Shown: positions 37,667 through 47,382 of the stretch, one piece after another
Layout: every line of letters starts with the position of its first letter
How positions within the stretch are numbered: position 1 is the first letter of the stretch
Source: Caballeronia sp. SL2Y3
GTDB lineage: Bacteria > Pseudomonadota > Gammaproteobacteria > Burkholderiales > Burkholderiaceae
NCBI RefSeq assembly: GCF_022879575.1
Contig: NZ_CP084261.1
Location: 930,001-994,000 of the forward strand
Direction: 5' to 3'
DNA length: 64,000 nt
Notes under the pieces: model-generated
The model's input: the letters and a program-made list of their open reading frames with translations, nothing else
Database searches by the model: none
What the model was told of the DNA's origin: nothing
Program-made: the position numbers and the translations under genes

Positions 37667-38731
37667 ATGAACACACCAGTCCGATACTCCGCCGATGAAC
37701 TGCAAGCCTTCGCCCGACATCTGCTCACGAAAGCCGGCATGGAAGACGTGAAAGCGCACGCCGTGGCGCGCACGCTCGTCGACGGCGACTTGATGGGACA
37801 CGACACGCATGGCCTCGCGTTGCTCCCCGGCTATATCCGCGAGATAGAGAACGACGCGATGACGTGCGCCGGCGAACCGGAGGTCGTGTCGGACCGCGGC
37901 GCCAGCGTGTTGTGGGATGGCCGGCGTCTTCCCGGCCCGTGGCTCGTTCTGAGCGGCATCGAAACGCTCGCGCCGAGAGCAAAGGAATATGGCAGCGCGA
38001 CGCTCGTGATCCGGCGCAGCCACCACATCGCCTGTCTTGCGAGTTACCTGGAGAAAGCCACGGCGGACGGATTCATGATCGTGCTCGCGAGTTCCGATCC
38101 GGCGGTGCAAAGCGTCGCGCCTCACGGCGGCACGCGCTCGGTGTTCACGCCGAATCCGATCGCAGCGGGCATCCCCACGTCGGGCACGCCGTTTCTGATC
38201 GACATCTCGGCATCCACCGTGACGAACGGCATGACCGCGCGCCGCCATAAAGCGGGCGAGCTGTTCGACGAAGCCTGCTTTCTCGATGCGGAAGGACACC
38301 CGAGCCGCGATCCCGCCGTGCTCTCAGCCGAGCCGCCGGGCTCCATTCTTCCGGTCGGCGGCATGACGTGGGGGCATAAGGGCTTCGGGCTGGCGCTCTT
38401 GATCGAGGCGCTGACGGGCGGTCTCGCCGGTCACGGCCGTGCCGATCCGCCGGATGGCTGGGGCGCGACCGTGTTTCTGTCGCTGTACGATCCCGCGGCC
38501 TTCGGCGGTCCCGCTGCGTTCGAGCGGCAAATGGACTGGATCGGCGACGCTTGCAGGGAGAATCCGCCGCGCCCGGGAACATCGAGCGTGCGGATGCCGG
38601 GCGATCGCGGATGGAGTTTGAAGCGCGACCAGTTGCGCGACGGCGTGGTGCTGCATCCGACCATCGCGCCGGCGCTGGAAGCCACCGCCGCGCGCTATGA
38701 GATTGCGTTTCCCGCCGCGCTCGCCGGCTAA
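37667..38731 (+). CDS. Ldh2/MDH2-family oxidoreductase
   Basis: A 354-residue NAD(P)-dependent dehydrogenase of the type II malate/L-lactate family, which reduces or oxidises 2-oxo/2-hydroxy acids. Conserved sites: MGHDTHGLALLPGYI (catalytic His, about 43-57), SHHIACLASYLEKA (about 122-135) and PNPIAAGIP (about 161-169), KGFGLALLIEALTG near 240. Members act on malate, ureidoglycolate, 2,3-diketogulonate or cyclic imino acids, so the substrate is open. It faces an MFS carrier convergently and a LysR divergently. Confidence 0.9.
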   Translation: MNTPVRYSADELQAFARHLLTKAGMEDVKAHAVARTLVDGDLMGHDTHGLALLPGYIREIENDAMTCAGEPEVVSDRGASVLWDGRRLPGPWLVLSGIETLAPRAKEYGSATLVIRRSHHIACLASYLEKATADGFMIVLASSDPAVQSVAPHGGTRSVFTPNPIAAGIPTSGTPFLIDISASTVTNGMTARRHKAGELFDEACFLDAEGHPSRDPAVLSAEPPGSILPVGGMTWGHKGFGLALLIEALTGGLAGHGRADPPDGWGATVFLSLYDPAAFGGPAAFERQMDWIGDACRENPPRPGTSSVRMPGDRGWSLKRDQLRDGVVLHPTIAPALEATAARYEIAFPAALAG

Positions 38732-38778
38732 CGTATCAACGATAGCGGGCGTCGCGGCGGTGTGCGGTCGGTTTGCCG

Positions 38779-40131
38779 TTATGCGCGCTCGTCGAGCGCG
38801 GCCGGCGGAATCGGGCCACGCACCAGCACCCAATAACCGATCACCGCGACGAACGCCACGCCGGCCCCGACGAAAAGCGCGGGCTGGAACGAGTGCGACT
38901 GCTGCACGATGAAACCCGTCACCACCGGCGCGAGCGCGCCGCCGAAGTAGCCGCCGAAGTTCTGCATCGCGCCGATCGACGCCGTGCAGTTGGCCGGCGC
39001 GGCCACCGAAGCCGTCGCCCAGGCCGCGCTGCTCGACACGTAAAGCAGCAGCATCGAGATGGAGATGAACACGACCGCCAGCGTCGCGCTGTGCGTGAGG
39101 CCGGTCAGCACCGTGAACACAGCGACGCCGAAGAGCGAAGCCGCCATCGGGTACTTGCGGCTATTGACCGCCGATACGCCGCGCCGGGCGAGCACGTCGC
39201 AGATCTTGCCGCCGGAGAGCGATCCGATCACGCCGAAGAGATAAGGCACCGCGGCCACCCATCCGGACTTCGAGATGGTCAGATGGAACTCCATCTGCAG
39301 ATACGTCGGCAGCCACGCGTTATAGAGCCACAAGACGTAGATCGTGCCGAAGAAGCCGAGCAGCATGCCCCACGTCGTGCCGAATTCGAAGAGGCGCCGC
39401 CATTCGCGCCACGTCGGCCGGCTCTGCACTTCGCCATCGACATCCGTGAGGTAGGCGCGCTCGCGTTGCGTCAGCTCGACCTGACGCGGGTCGCGATGCA
39501 CGGCGTAGAAGCACAGCGCCACGACGAGACCGGCAATGCCCATGATCCCGAACATCCATCGCCATCCGACGGCCAACATCACCACCGTCAGCAAAGGCGC
39601 GGAAATCGCGGTGCCGAGCGTGGACGAACTGTTCCAGATGCCGGTCGCGGCGCCCCGCTCCTTCTTGCCGAACCAGTCGCGCACGACCTTCGCGCTCGTC
39701 GGAAACTGCGGCGCCTCGCCGATGCCGAGCACCATGCGCGCGGCGAAGAACTGGCCGAAGCTCGTCACGACGCCGCCGAACGCCTGCGCCACCGACCACG
39801 TCGCGAGACTGACGGCCAGCATGATGCGCGCGCCGAAGCGGTCGACGAGCGCCCCGGCCGGCAGTTGCGCGAACGCATACGCCCACAGGAACGCCGAAAG
39901 CAGCAGGCCCATTTCGGCGACCGACAGCCCGAGGTCATGGCGGATCAGCGGATTCGCGATGGACAGCGTGGCGCGGTCGATATAGTTGATGATGCCGCTC
40001 AAGAGGAGCAAACCCAGCGCGGTACGCTGAATTCGCCGGACGCGCGGCGAAGCGCGGTCGTCGGACGCGACGAACTGCGCGCCGCTCGCGTCCGATTCCG
40101 GCACGCGCGGCGCAGTGGAGGATTGCTCCAT
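38779..40131 (-). CDS. MFS transporter, anion:cation symporter (ACS) family
   Basis: A 450-residue carrier with about 12 helices and cytoplasmic tails. The first helix is followed by NYIDRATLSIANPLIRHDLGLSVAEMGLLLSAFLWAYAFAQLPAGALVDRFGAR, the standard ACS-family beginning for hexuronate, galactonate, tartrate or aromatic acid uptake; GIGEAPQFPTSAKVVRDWFGKKERG is the central motif. It probably imports the acid oxidised by the neighbouring Ldh-family enzyme. The two genes are convergent, so any coregulation acts through separate promoters. Confidence 0.9.
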   Translation of the reverse strand: MEQSSTAPRVPESDASGAQFVASDDRASPRVRRIQRTALGLLLLSGIINYIDRATLSIANPLIRHDLGLSVAEMGLLLSAFLWAYAFAQLPAGALVDRFGARIMLAVSLATWSVAQAFGGVVTSFGQFFAARMVLGIGEAPQFPTSAKVVRDWFGKKERGAATGIWNSSSTLGTAISAPLLTVVMLAVGWRWMFGIMGIAGLVVALCFYAVHRDPRQVELTQRERAYLTDVDGEVQSRPTWREWRRLFEFGTTWGMLLGFFGTIYVLWLYNAWLPTYLQMEFHLTISKSGWVAAVPYLFGVIGSLSGGKICDVLARRGVSAVNSRKYPMAASLFGVAVFTVLTGLTHSATLAVVFISISMLLLYVSSSAAWATASVAAPANCTASIGAMQNFGGYFGGALAPVVTGFIVQQSHSFQPALFVGAGVAFVAVIGYWVLVRGPIPPAALDERA

Positions 40132-40431
40132 GGGGTATGTCTCCTGGATATAGTTTTTTCGGCGAGGCCGGGTGTCGATTCCGACGCGCGCAAGGCGGCA
40201 TTGGACTGAGGCACGATAAGTCGGCGCCGGTCAGAAATCCAATCACAATTCCTCCGGAACCGATTCCATTTGTTTATCGCGCGCTAGGGGCAAACCCGCG
40301 CATGGCAAGCGTCTTTGCCGGCGTTTGCGCCGTTACAACGGTCGCAAGCGCGCGACGAATTACCGGACTGGTGCCGCGCGTCTAGCGTATCATTGCCGCG
40401 CCCCCCTCCTATTCCCCACCAGAAGGCCTTC
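40132..40431. other. Intergenic region between divergent genes
   Basis: 300 nt upstream of both the MFS gene and the MEDS gene. It should carry the promoters for both. I could not recognise a convincing -35/-10 pair or operator, and no open frame here looks coding. Confidence 0.5.
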
Positions 40432-41112
40432 ATGCATCCGCCTAAATTGGCCGGTACGCCGCTCGACGCGTATCACGTCTGCGCGTTCTTCAACAGCCGC
40501 GACGAAGAGTACGCAACGCTCAATCCCTTCTTCAAGGAGGCGGTCGAAAGTGGCGAAAAGGTCATGCATATCATCGATCCCGCCTTGTTCGCCGACCATC
40601 GCGCGCGGCTCACGGCATCGGGCATCGATGCGGCGCACTGCGAGGCCTGCGGCCAGCTCGAACTCGTGCCCTGGGGCGATGCGTATCTGAATGACGAAGG
40701 CGTGTTCGACAAGGACCAGATGCTGGCCGCCGTCGAGCATCTGACGGGGACCGGCCGCGACGCGGGATTCTCGCGTCTGCGCATCATGGGGAACATGGAC
40801 TGGATATTCCAGGACATCGAAACTGCGCCCAAGCTGATCGAATACGAAGCCGAGGTCAACGAGGTGCTCGCCCGCAACCGCCAGCCCGCCATCTGCGTGT
40901 ACGACATGGCGAAGCTCTCTGGCGCGATGCTCATGGACCTGCTGCGCACGCACCCGATGACGCTCATCAACGGCGTGGTGCAGGAGAATCCCTTCTTCAC
41001 GCCGCCTTCGGAGATGATTCGCGAACTCAAACGGCGTCGGTCCGCCGAATCCGCGCCGGGCGACGAGCCGGCTTTGAGCTCCGGCGCCTCTCTGGAAGAG
41101 CATGACCGCTGA
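40432..41112 (+). CDS. MEDS (DcmR-like) sensory domain protein
   Basis: A 226-residue protein matching the MEDS sensory domain described in methylotrophs and methanogens (DcmR): GTPLDAYHVCAFFNSRDEEYATLNPFFKEAVESGEKVMHIID, RLRIMGNMDW and AICVYDMAKLSG. Cys residues at the CEACGQLELVPWGDAYL stretch are notable. It has no DNA-binding or kinase domain of its own. ATG 40432 follows AGAAGG. It overlaps the downstream kinase by 11 nt, so the two proteins are likely made together and act as one sensor unit. Confidence 0.82.
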   Translation: MHPPKLAGTPLDAYHVCAFFNSRDEEYATLNPFFKEAVESGEKVMHIIDPALFADHRARLTASGIDAAHCEACGQLELVPWGDAYLNDEGVFDKDQMLAAVEHLTGTGRDAGFSRLRIMGNMDWIFQDIETAPKLIEYEAEVNEVLARNRQPAICVYDMAKLSGAMLMDLLRTHPMTLINGVVQENPFFTPPSEMIRELKRRRSAESAPGDEPALSSGASLEEHDR

Positions 41113-42709
41113 CGCGGCTATCGAGGCGCTGTCGCGGGAAGCCGCCGAGCGCAGCCTGCGCGATCTCATGGGTCTGCTGGCGCTGCCCGCGCTATGGGCG
41201 GGGCGAGACGGCCGCACGGTCATCGCACTGATGACAGAGGCCGTCGAGCGAATCGTGCGTCTGGATATTTGCTACGCGCACGTGCCGCTGCTTCCGGACG
41301 CCCCTCCCTTCGATAGCCTGCGTCTGTCCGAAGCGCAAGCCACCGCCGATACGCGCCTCGCCTGGGAGCCGGCTATCGAAGCGTGGCGGAGCATGCCCAT
41401 CAGCCCGCGAGCCGTGCTTCAGGCGACGCCGGCCGGCGCGCAACGGCTCGTGCGCATGAGCATGGGCTACACGGCCGCACAGGGCAGCGTCTGGTTCGGC
41501 TCGGCGGATCCCTCGTTTCCCACCGTCGCGGATCTCGCGTTTCTCCGCGCGGCGACCTCGCTCGCGGCCACCGGTTTGCAGGCCGCGCGGGCCGCTCACG
41601 AACGCGAGACGGCAAGCCGCGCAAAAGACGAATTTCTCGCCATGCTCGGTCACGAGCTGCGCAATCCGCTCGCGCCGATCACGACCGCGCTCGGCCTTAT
41701 TCGCAAACATCGTGGCGGCGCCTCGGACAAGTATCACGAGATCATCGAGCGGCAGGTGTCGCATCTGTCGCGGCTCGTCGAAGATCTGCTCGACGTGAGC
41801 CGCATCACGCGCGGGTCCATCGAGCTGCATCTGGAACCCGTGCGAATCGGGTCCGTGCTGACGCGGGCGATCGAGGCCGCGAGTCCGCTGATCGAGCAGC
41901 GCGGCCAAACCCTGTCGCTCTCCGTGAGAGACGACGGCGCATTGATCTCCGCGGACCTCACGCGGCTCACGCAGGTCTTCGGCAATCTGCTCAACAACGC
42001 GGCGAAATACACGGATGCGGGCGGCACCATCCGCGTCGAAGCCGTGACGCGTGCGACGGAGATCGTGGTCTCCGTGTCCGACAACGGCGCCGGCATCAGC
42101 GACGAACTGATGCCTCGCCTCTTCACCATCTTCGAGCAGGGACGAACCACCATCGACCGCGCGAAAGGCGGATTGGGGATCGGCCTTGCGCTCGTGAAGA
42201 ATCTCGTCGAGCTGCATGGCGGCACCGTCACCGCGACGAGCGAAGGGCCGGGCAAGGGGTCCACCTTCGTCGTGACGCTGCCGACCGCACCGCATGCGCT
42301 CGCGCCGGTGGACGCATTGCCGTACTGGCATTCGCTTCCCGACGGAAACGGCGTGCGCGTGCTGCTCGTCGACGATAACGAAGACGGTCTTCTCGCGATG
42401 GAAGCGTTCCTTACCGAACTCGGATTCGACGTGGCGACGGCGAGCCTGCCGGAAACGGCACTGCGAGTCGCGGCGGACTTTCGCCCGGCGTTCGCCGTGC
42501 TCGATATCGGCTTGCCCGGCATGGACGGCTACGAGCTTGCCAGGACGCTGCAACGGCAACACGGGGCTCACGCGCCGCGTCTCTTTGCGTTGACCGGCTA
42601 CGGTCAGCCCGAAGACCGCAAGCGCTCGGCTGACGCCGGGTTCGAGCGTCACTTCGTGAAGCCGGTGCCGCTCATGGATCTCGCCGAAGCGCTGCGCGTG
42701 ATCGAGTGA
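41102..42709 (+). CDS. Hybrid histidine kinase with C-terminal receiver
   Basis: A 535-residue cytoplasmic kinase: an N-terminal GAF-like region (about 15-165), HisKA with phospho-His near 183 (FLAMLGHELRNPLAPI), HATPase (LNNAAKYT, DNGAGI, GGLGIGLALVKNLVELHGG) and a receiver with phospho-Asp near 470 (FAVLDIGLPGMDGYE). The architecture and core motifs resemble the kinase at 25330. It lacks an obvious small-ligand PAS domain, and the overlapping MEDS gene may supply the sensing. No output regulator is adjacent. Confidence 0.9.
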   Translation: MTADAAIEALSREAAERSLRDLMGLLALPALWAGRDGRTVIALMTEAVERIVRLDICYAHVPLLPDAPPFDSLRLSEAQATADTRLAWEPAIEAWRSMPISPRAVLQATPAGAQRLVRMSMGYTAAQGSVWFGSADPSFPTVADLAFLRAATSLAATGLQAARAAHERETASRAKDEFLAMLGHELRNPLAPITTALGLIRKHRGGASDKYHEIIERQVSHLSRLVEDLLDVSRITRGSIELHLEPVRIGSVLTRAIEAASPLIEQRGQTLSLSVRDDGALISADLTRLTQVFGNLLNNAAKYTDAGGTIRVEAVTRATEIVVSVSDNGAGISDELMPRLFTIFEQGRTTIDRAKGGLGIGLALVKNLVELHGGTVTATSEGPGKGSTFVVTLPTAPHALAPVDALPYWHSLPDGNGVRVLLVDDNEDGLLAMEAFLTELGFDVATASLPETALRVAADFRPAFAVLDIGLPGMDGYELARTLQRQHGAHAPRLFALTGYGQPEDRKRSADAGFERHFVKPVPLMDLAEALRVIE

Positions 42710-42724
42710 CGCACTCGCGGCCCG

Positions 42725-43579
42725 TTACGCTTCGTTTTCGGGGAAATCCGCGCCCACCGTCGTCTTTTCCCACGTGTCGAAGTCGCGCTTGAGCATGTCG
42801 AGCTTCTTGCGCGCCAGTTCCAGCGCGGTCTTACCGAGCAGCAGACGCAGCGGCGGTGTATCCGCAGTCGCGGCTTCGATGATGGCATGCGCCGCGCGCA
42901 CCGGATCGCCCGCCTGATTGCCGCTGCGAGCCGCTGTCTGCTTGCGACGCTCGCCCGCGGTCGCCGCATAGTCGGCGATCTCGGTCCCCGAGGACTTGAT
43001 CGACGGCCCCGCCCAGTTGGTCCGGAACGGGCCCGGCTCGACAATCATCACGTCGATGCCGAGCGGCTTCAGTTCCGTCGCGAGCGATTCCGATATGCCT
43101 TCCACCGCGTACTTGGTGCCGTGGTAGTAGCCTGTCGCGGCGAAGCTGGCGAGTCCGCCGATAGACGACACGTTAATCACGATGCCGCTCTTCTGCGCGC
43201 GCATGACGGGCAGCACCGCCTTCGTCATATCGACGAGACCGAACACGTTGGTTTCGAACATGTCGCGCACCACGTCGTCTTCGCCTTCTTCGATCGCCGC
43301 AAGGTAGCCGTAACCTGCGTTATTCACGAGAGCATCGATGCGGCCGAAGCGTTGCATCGTCTGATCGACGGCGTTCTTGATCTGTTCGCGGTTCTGTACG
43401 TCGAGCGGCAGGACGATCGCGCGGTCTTCGCGCCCTTCGACGATGTCCTGCACCTTCGACGGATCGCGGGCCGTCACGACCGCGCGCCAGCCGCGTTCGA
43501 GCACCGCGTTCGCCAATTCACGGCCGAAGCCCGTTGAACAGCCGGTAATCAGCCAGACGGGATTGTCCCGGTTCATCAT
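42725..43579 (-). CDS. Short-chain dehydrogenase/reductase
   Basis: A 284-residue SDR with TGCSTGFGRELANAVL as nucleotide-binding motif (about 13-28), DVQNREQI, NNAGYGYLAAIEEG (about 88-101), INVSSIGG with the catalytic Ser, and YHGTKYAVEG with Tyr and Lys (about 154-163). The C-terminal extension after residue 220 and the ARDPSKVQDIVE stretch are typical of the retinol-dehydrogenase-like SDRs often annotated as oxidoreductases. Substrate unknown. Convergent with the hybrid kinase and divergent from the aminotransferase. Confidence 0.9.
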   Translation of the reverse strand: MMNRDNPVWLITGCSTGFGRELANAVLERGWRAVVTARDPSKVQDIVEGREDRAIVLPLDVQNREQIKNAVDQTMQRFGRIDALVNNAGYGYLAAIEEGEDDVVRDMFETNVFGLVDMTKAVLPVMRAQKSGIVINVSSIGGLASFAATGYYHGTKYAVEGISESLATELKPLGIDVMIVEPGPFRTNWAGPSIKSSGTEIADYAATAGERRKQTAARSGNQAGDPVRAAHAIIEAATADTPPLRLLLGKTALELARKKLDMLKRDFDTWEKTTVGADFPENEA

Positions 43580-43897
43580 GTCCAGACTCCTTTCAGATGG
43601 AAAGTTTCGATGAAAGCGTTGGTGGCGACAGCAGAAGAGTCGAATTCATTCTAGCGGCGGTCGCCGTTTGTCGCAGGGATCGTGCCGGGCAGGAAATGTT
43701 GGTTGTCGCCAGATAGTTAGTAGCTCTATCTATATTTGGACAATCGATTGCGAACATCGAACCGGAACAAAGTCCTCGATGGATGTATCCTCGGCAGGTT
43801 GAGCTTACGGCTTCGAGCTGAGGCCGCCGTGCATGCTGTACGCGGCTTTCGTTAGAATGAATTGAATCCCCTATTTCTGCCATTGCAGGAGGCGAGC
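43580..43897. other. Intergenic region with AT-rich segment
   Basis: 318 nt between the divergent SDR and aminotransferase genes. It includes an AT-rich run around 43700-43745 and TAGAAT at 43853-43858, a good -10 candidate for the aminotransferase gene (about 40 nt before its start codon). No gene seen. Confidence 0.5.
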
Positions 43898-45025
43898 GTG
43901 TCAGGTTTACTCCCCGATGTGGACCCCGATGGACTTCTCGAATATTCAGTCGTTTTCACCGACCGGTCACTCAATCATATGTCGCAGCGCTTCCAGGGCG
44001 TCATGCGCGACATCTCGGCCTTGCTCAAGAAGGTCTATCACGCGCATTCGGCCGCCGTGGTTCCCGGCAGCGGGACCTTCGGCATGGAAGCCGTCGCGCG
44101 TCAATTCGCGACGAACAAGAAGTGTCTCGTCATTCGCAACGGCTGGTTCAGTTACCGCTGGACGCAGATATTCGACATGGGCAGCATTCCGTCCGAGTCC
44201 GTCGTCCTGAAGGCCCGTCCGGCGCAGCAAGGCAGACAGGTCCCGTATGCGCCGCCTCCGGTGGATGAAGTCGTCGCGGCCATCGCCGAGCACAAGCCCG
44301 ATCTGGTCTTTGCCCCGCATGTCGAAACGGCATCGGGCGTGATGCTTCCCGACAGCTACTTGCGCGCCGTATCGGACGCGGTGCATGCGGTCGGAGGCAT
44401 GTTCGTGCTCGATTGCATCGCCTCCGGCACCGTGTGGGTCGATATGCAGACAAGCGGCATCGACGTCCTTCTGAGCGCACCGCAGAAAGGATGGAGCGCT
44501 TCGCCGTGCTGCGCGCTCGTGATGCTCAGTCCCCTCGCGCGCGAAAGGATCGAAGCGACGACGAGCACCAGCTTCGCCTGCGACCTGCTCAAATGGCTGC
44601 AGATCATGGAAGCCTACGAAAAAGGTGGCTTCGCCTATCACGCGACGATGCCCACGGACAGTCTCGAAACGCTGCGCGATGCGATGAAGGAAGCGGACTC
44701 CTACGGCTTCGACAAGGTACGCGCGGAGCAACTCGAACTGGGTCAACGCGTGCGCGCGCTATTGGCCGAGAAGGGCTTCAAGAGCGTGGCGCCGGAGGGT
44801 TTCGAGGCTCCGGGAGTGGTCGTCAGCTACACGGACGACGACGGCATCCGCTCCGGCAAAAAGTTCGCCGATGCCGGCTTGCAAGTGGCGGCCGGCGTTC
44901 CGCTCAAGTGCGACGAGCCCGACGATTTCAAGACTTTCCGCATCGGGCTATTCGGTCTCGACAAGCTGCACGATGTGGATGCGGCCGTCGCCCGAGTGGC
45001 CCGCGCATTGGAGCAGATCGTCTGA
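43898..45025 (+). CDS. Class V PLP-dependent aminotransferase
   Basis: A 375-residue protein with the alanine-glyoxylate/serine-pyruvate aminotransferase fold: VVPGSGTFGMEAVARQF (about 54-70), FVLDCIASGTVWVDMQTSGIDVLLSAPQKGWSASPCCALV, with the PLP Lys in APQKGW (about residue 198). GTG 43898 is chosen because AGGAGG lies 5 nt upstream; the TTG at 43862 is unsupported. It ends before a hairpin terminator shared with the convergent ctaD-like gene. The amino donor and acceptor are not known. Confidence 0.9.
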   Translation: MSGLLPDVDPDGLLEYSVVFTDRSLNHMSQRFQGVMRDISALLKKVYHAHSAAVVPGSGTFGMEAVARQFATNKKCLVIRNGWFSYRWTQIFDMGSIPSESVVLKARPAQQGRQVPYAPPPVDEVVAAIAEHKPDLVFAPHVETASGVMLPDSYLRAVSDAVHAVGGMFVLDCIASGTVWVDMQTSGIDVLLSAPQKGWSASPCCALVMLSPLARERIEATTSTSFACDLLKWLQIMEAYEKGGFAYHATMPTDSLETLRDAMKEADSYGFDKVRAEQLELGQRVRALLAEKGFKSVAPEGFEAPGVVVSYTDDDGIRSGKKFADAGLQVAAGVPLKCDEPDDFKTFRIGLFGLDKLHDVDAAVARVARALEQIV

Positions 45026-45043
45026 TCCATGACTGAAGTATTG

Positions 45044-45077
45044 GCGGCGAACTCGCGATGCGTCATGAGTTCGCCGC
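45044..45077. terminator. Hairpin between convergent aminotransferase and oxidase genes
   Basis: GCGGCGAACTC (45044-45054) pairs exactly with GAGTTCGCCGC (45067-45077) around a 12-nt loop. It lies 18 nt past the aminotransferase stop and 34 nt from the oxidase stop on the other strand. Confidence 0.6.
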
Positions 45078-45111
45078 TTGCTTTCTCGACTAAACCTACG
45101 CGCACCGCATC

Positions 45112-46719
45112 TCACACCACCTTAGGCGGCGTCTCGAACGTGTGATACGGCGCGGGGCTCGGCACCGTCCATTCGAGGCCCTGCGCCCCATCCCAGGGCG
45201 ACTCGGCGACGGGCCGGGTACTACTGCTTCGCATATAGGTTGGCAACGCGACGAAGAACAGGAAATACACCTGCGCCAGTCCGAACGCGAACGCGCCGAT
45301 GGTCGCAATCTGATTGAACTCGGTGAATTGCGCCGGATAATCCGCATAGCGACGCGGCATGCCGGCCAGCCCGAGAAAATGCATCGGGAAGAACGTCACG
45401 TTAAACGAGATCATCGTGATCCAGAAATGAATCTTTCCTCGTGTCTCGTTGTAAAGACGGCCGGTCCATTTGCTCGACCAGTAGTACCACCCGGCAAAGA
45501 GCGCGAATAACGACCCCGCAACCAAAACATAGTGGAAGTGCGCGACCACGTAATACGTGCCGTGCAGCGGAATGTCGAGCGGCGCCATGGACAGAATCAC
45601 ACCGGTAAAGCCGCCGATCGTAAAGACGAAAATGAATCCGATGGCAAAGAGCATCGGCGTCTCGAACGTAAGCGCGCCGCGCCACATGGTGGCCGTCCAG
45701 TTGAACACCTTCACGCCTGTGGGCACGGCGATAATCATCGTCGCGTACATGAAGAACAGCTGACCGGACACCGGCATCCCTGTCGTGAACATATGATGCG
45801 CCCAGACGAGAAACGACAGCACCGCAATGGACGACCCCGCGTAGACCATCGAGCTATAGCCGAAGAGCGGCTTGCGCGAGAACGCCGGCACGACTTGCGA
45901 GATGATGCCGAACGCCGGCAGGATCATGATGTACACCTCCGGATGCCCGAAGAACCAGAATAGGTGGATGTACATGACAGGATCGCCGCCGCCCGCTGCA
46001 TTGAAGAACGTGGTCCCAAAGTGCCGGTCGAACAGCACCATCGTGATGACACCCGCGAGCACCGGCATCACCGCAATCAGCAAGTACGCAGTGATGAGCC
46101 ACATCCATGCGAAAAGCGGCATCTTCATGATCGTCATGCCCGGCGCGCGCATGTTGAGGATGGTCACGATGATGTTGATCGCGCCCATGATCGACGACGC
46201 GCCCATGATGTGAATCGCGAAGATGGTCAGGTCCATGCCCGCGCTCTGTTGCACCGACAACGGCGCATACATGGTCCATCCCGCCTGCATCGCGCCGCCC
46301 GGCAAAAAGTACTGCCCGATGAGCAACACCGCCGCCACCGGCAGCAGCCAGAACGAGAAGTTGTTCATGCGAGCGAATGCCATGTCGCTTGCGCCGATCT
46401 GCAGCGGAATCATCCAGTTCGCGAAGCCGACAAACGCGGGCATGATCGCGCCGAAGATCATCACGAGACCGTGTGAGCTGACCAGTTGATTGAAGAACTC
46501 GGGCCGGAAAAATTGCAAGCCGGGCTGAAAGAGTTCGGCGCGAATGGCGAGCGCCATTGTTCCGCCCACCAGAAACATGATGAACGAGAAGGCAAGGTAG
46601 AGCGTGCCGATGTCCTTGTGGTTCGTCGTGAACAACCATCGCCGCAGGCCGTGAGGGACGTGGTGCGAGTCGGAATGCGGAATTGCGGGATCTGCGATCG
46701 AGTGATGGATGTCGGTCAT
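45112..46719 (-). CDS. ctaD: Cytochrome c oxidase subunit I, orphan copy
   Basis: A 535-residue haem-copper oxidase subunit I with about 12 helices. Ligand and channel motifs are intact: [14 protein letters not shown] (low-spin haem His), [15 protein letters not shown] (CuB His, crosslinked Tyr and the D-channel Glu), [11 protein letters not shown] (two CuB His) and [12 protein letters not shown] (haem ligands). It is of the aa3 (A-type) class. No ctaC, ctaG or ctaE gene is adjacent on either side, so this copy must use subunits encoded elsewhere. The DUF2244 gene is divergent, 121 nt away. Confidence 0.94.
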   Translation of the reverse strand: MTDIHHSIADPAIPHSDSHHVPHGLRRWLFTTNHKDIGTLYLAFSFIMFLVGGTMALAIRAELFQPGLQFFRPEFFNQLVSSHGLVMIFGAIMPAFVGFANWMIPLQIGASDMAFARMNNFSFWLLPVAAVLLIGQYFLPGGAMQAGWTMYAPLSVQQSAGMDLTIFAIHIMGASSIMGAINIIVTILNMRAPGMTIMKMPLFAWMWLITAYLLIAVMPVLAGVITMVLFDRHFGTTFFNAAGGGDPVMYIHLFWFFGHPEVYIMILPAFGIISQVVPAFSRKPLFGYSSMVYAGSSIAVLSFLVWAHHMFTTGMPVSGQLFFMYATMIIAVPTGVKVFNWTATMWRGALTFETPMLFAIGFIFVFTIGGFTGVILSMAPLDIPLHGTYYVVAHFHYVLVAGSLFALFAGWYYWSSKWTGRLYNETRGKIHFWITMISFNVTFFPMHFLGLAGMPRRYADYPAQFTEFNQIATIGAFAFGLAQVYFLFFVALPTYMRSSSTRPVAESPWDGAQGLEWTVPSPAPYHTFETPPKVV

Positions 46720-46840
46720 GGCGCTCTCCAGTGGCGCTGAGAAAGAGCATTCGGCATGCCGTTGTATCGCCGTTTCGAGCGGTGCATGGGACTACCGATT
46801 GCTCTGCAATGCCGACATGGCGACATCTCGTGGAGCGCGT

Positions 46841-47314
46841 ATGGCCGACATCCAGTCCTCGCGACAATGGCTTCTTTACCGCCGTTCGTCGTGCAGTCCG
46901 GCGTCGTTCGCTATCGCGTGCGCGGGCCTTTCTGTCATTCCGGTCGCGTTCGCTTCGACCATGCATGCACTGAACGGATGCGTTCTCTTTTACGCTGCCG
47001 CGCTCGTTCACGCTTGCGCGATCTGGTGCTGCTTCTTCGTGTATGCGCGGCATGCCGTTGACGGCGAACTCGTTACCTTGCAGGACGATGTTCTCGTCGT
47101 CGAATCAATATGCGGCAGGCGTAAATGCACGCATCAATTCAACACGCGGTGGGTGACGTTGCTTGTCGCGCAGAACGGCGCAGGCGTACGACTGTTCGTT
47201 CGCAGCGCGGGCGAGACCGTGGAATTAGGCCGCTACGCAACGCAGGGCCACCGCTTGCAATTTGCGTCGGAGTTTCAGCGCATCGCGCGATGCGAGCGCC
47301 ATGCGCATCCTTAA
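46841..47314 (+). CDS. DUF2244-family membrane protein
   Basis: A 157-residue protein fitting DUF2244, often found with cytochrome oxidases: WLLYRRSSCSPASFAIACAG, two membrane helices (about 21-41 and 46-68), then FVYARHAVDGELVTLQDDVLVVES and a soluble beta-rich tail (HQFNTRWVTLL, VELGRYAT). GGAG lies 8 nt upstream of ATG 46841. Its neighbour is the orphan subunit I gene, which supports a respiratory role. Confidence 0.8.
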   Translation: MADIQSSRQWLLYRRSSCSPASFAIACAGLSVIPVAFASTMHALNGCVLFYAAALVHACAIWCCFFVYARHAVDGELVTLQDDVLVVESICGRRKCTHQFNTRWVTLLVAQNGAGVRLFVRSAGETVELGRYATQGHRLQFASEFQRIARCERHAHP

Positions 47315-47336
47315 GCAGACAACGCGCACTGCTCAT

Positions 47337-47368
47337 GCGTGTAGCCACCTGAAATAGCGGCTACACGC
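47337..47368. terminator. Terminator-like inverted repeat
   Basis: GCGTGTAGCC (47337-47346) and GGCTACACGC (47359-47368) form a 10-bp stem with a 12-nt loop, between the convergent DUF2244 gene and the small gene ending at 47383. Confidence 0.6.
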
Positions 47369-47382
47369 CTTACGACGCCACG

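Noticed and set aside
38773..40209. A 478-codon open frame opposite the MFS transporter gene
   Set aside because: Low-complexity His/Arg/Glu-rich product that mirrors the membrane protein codons; a shadow of the real gene.
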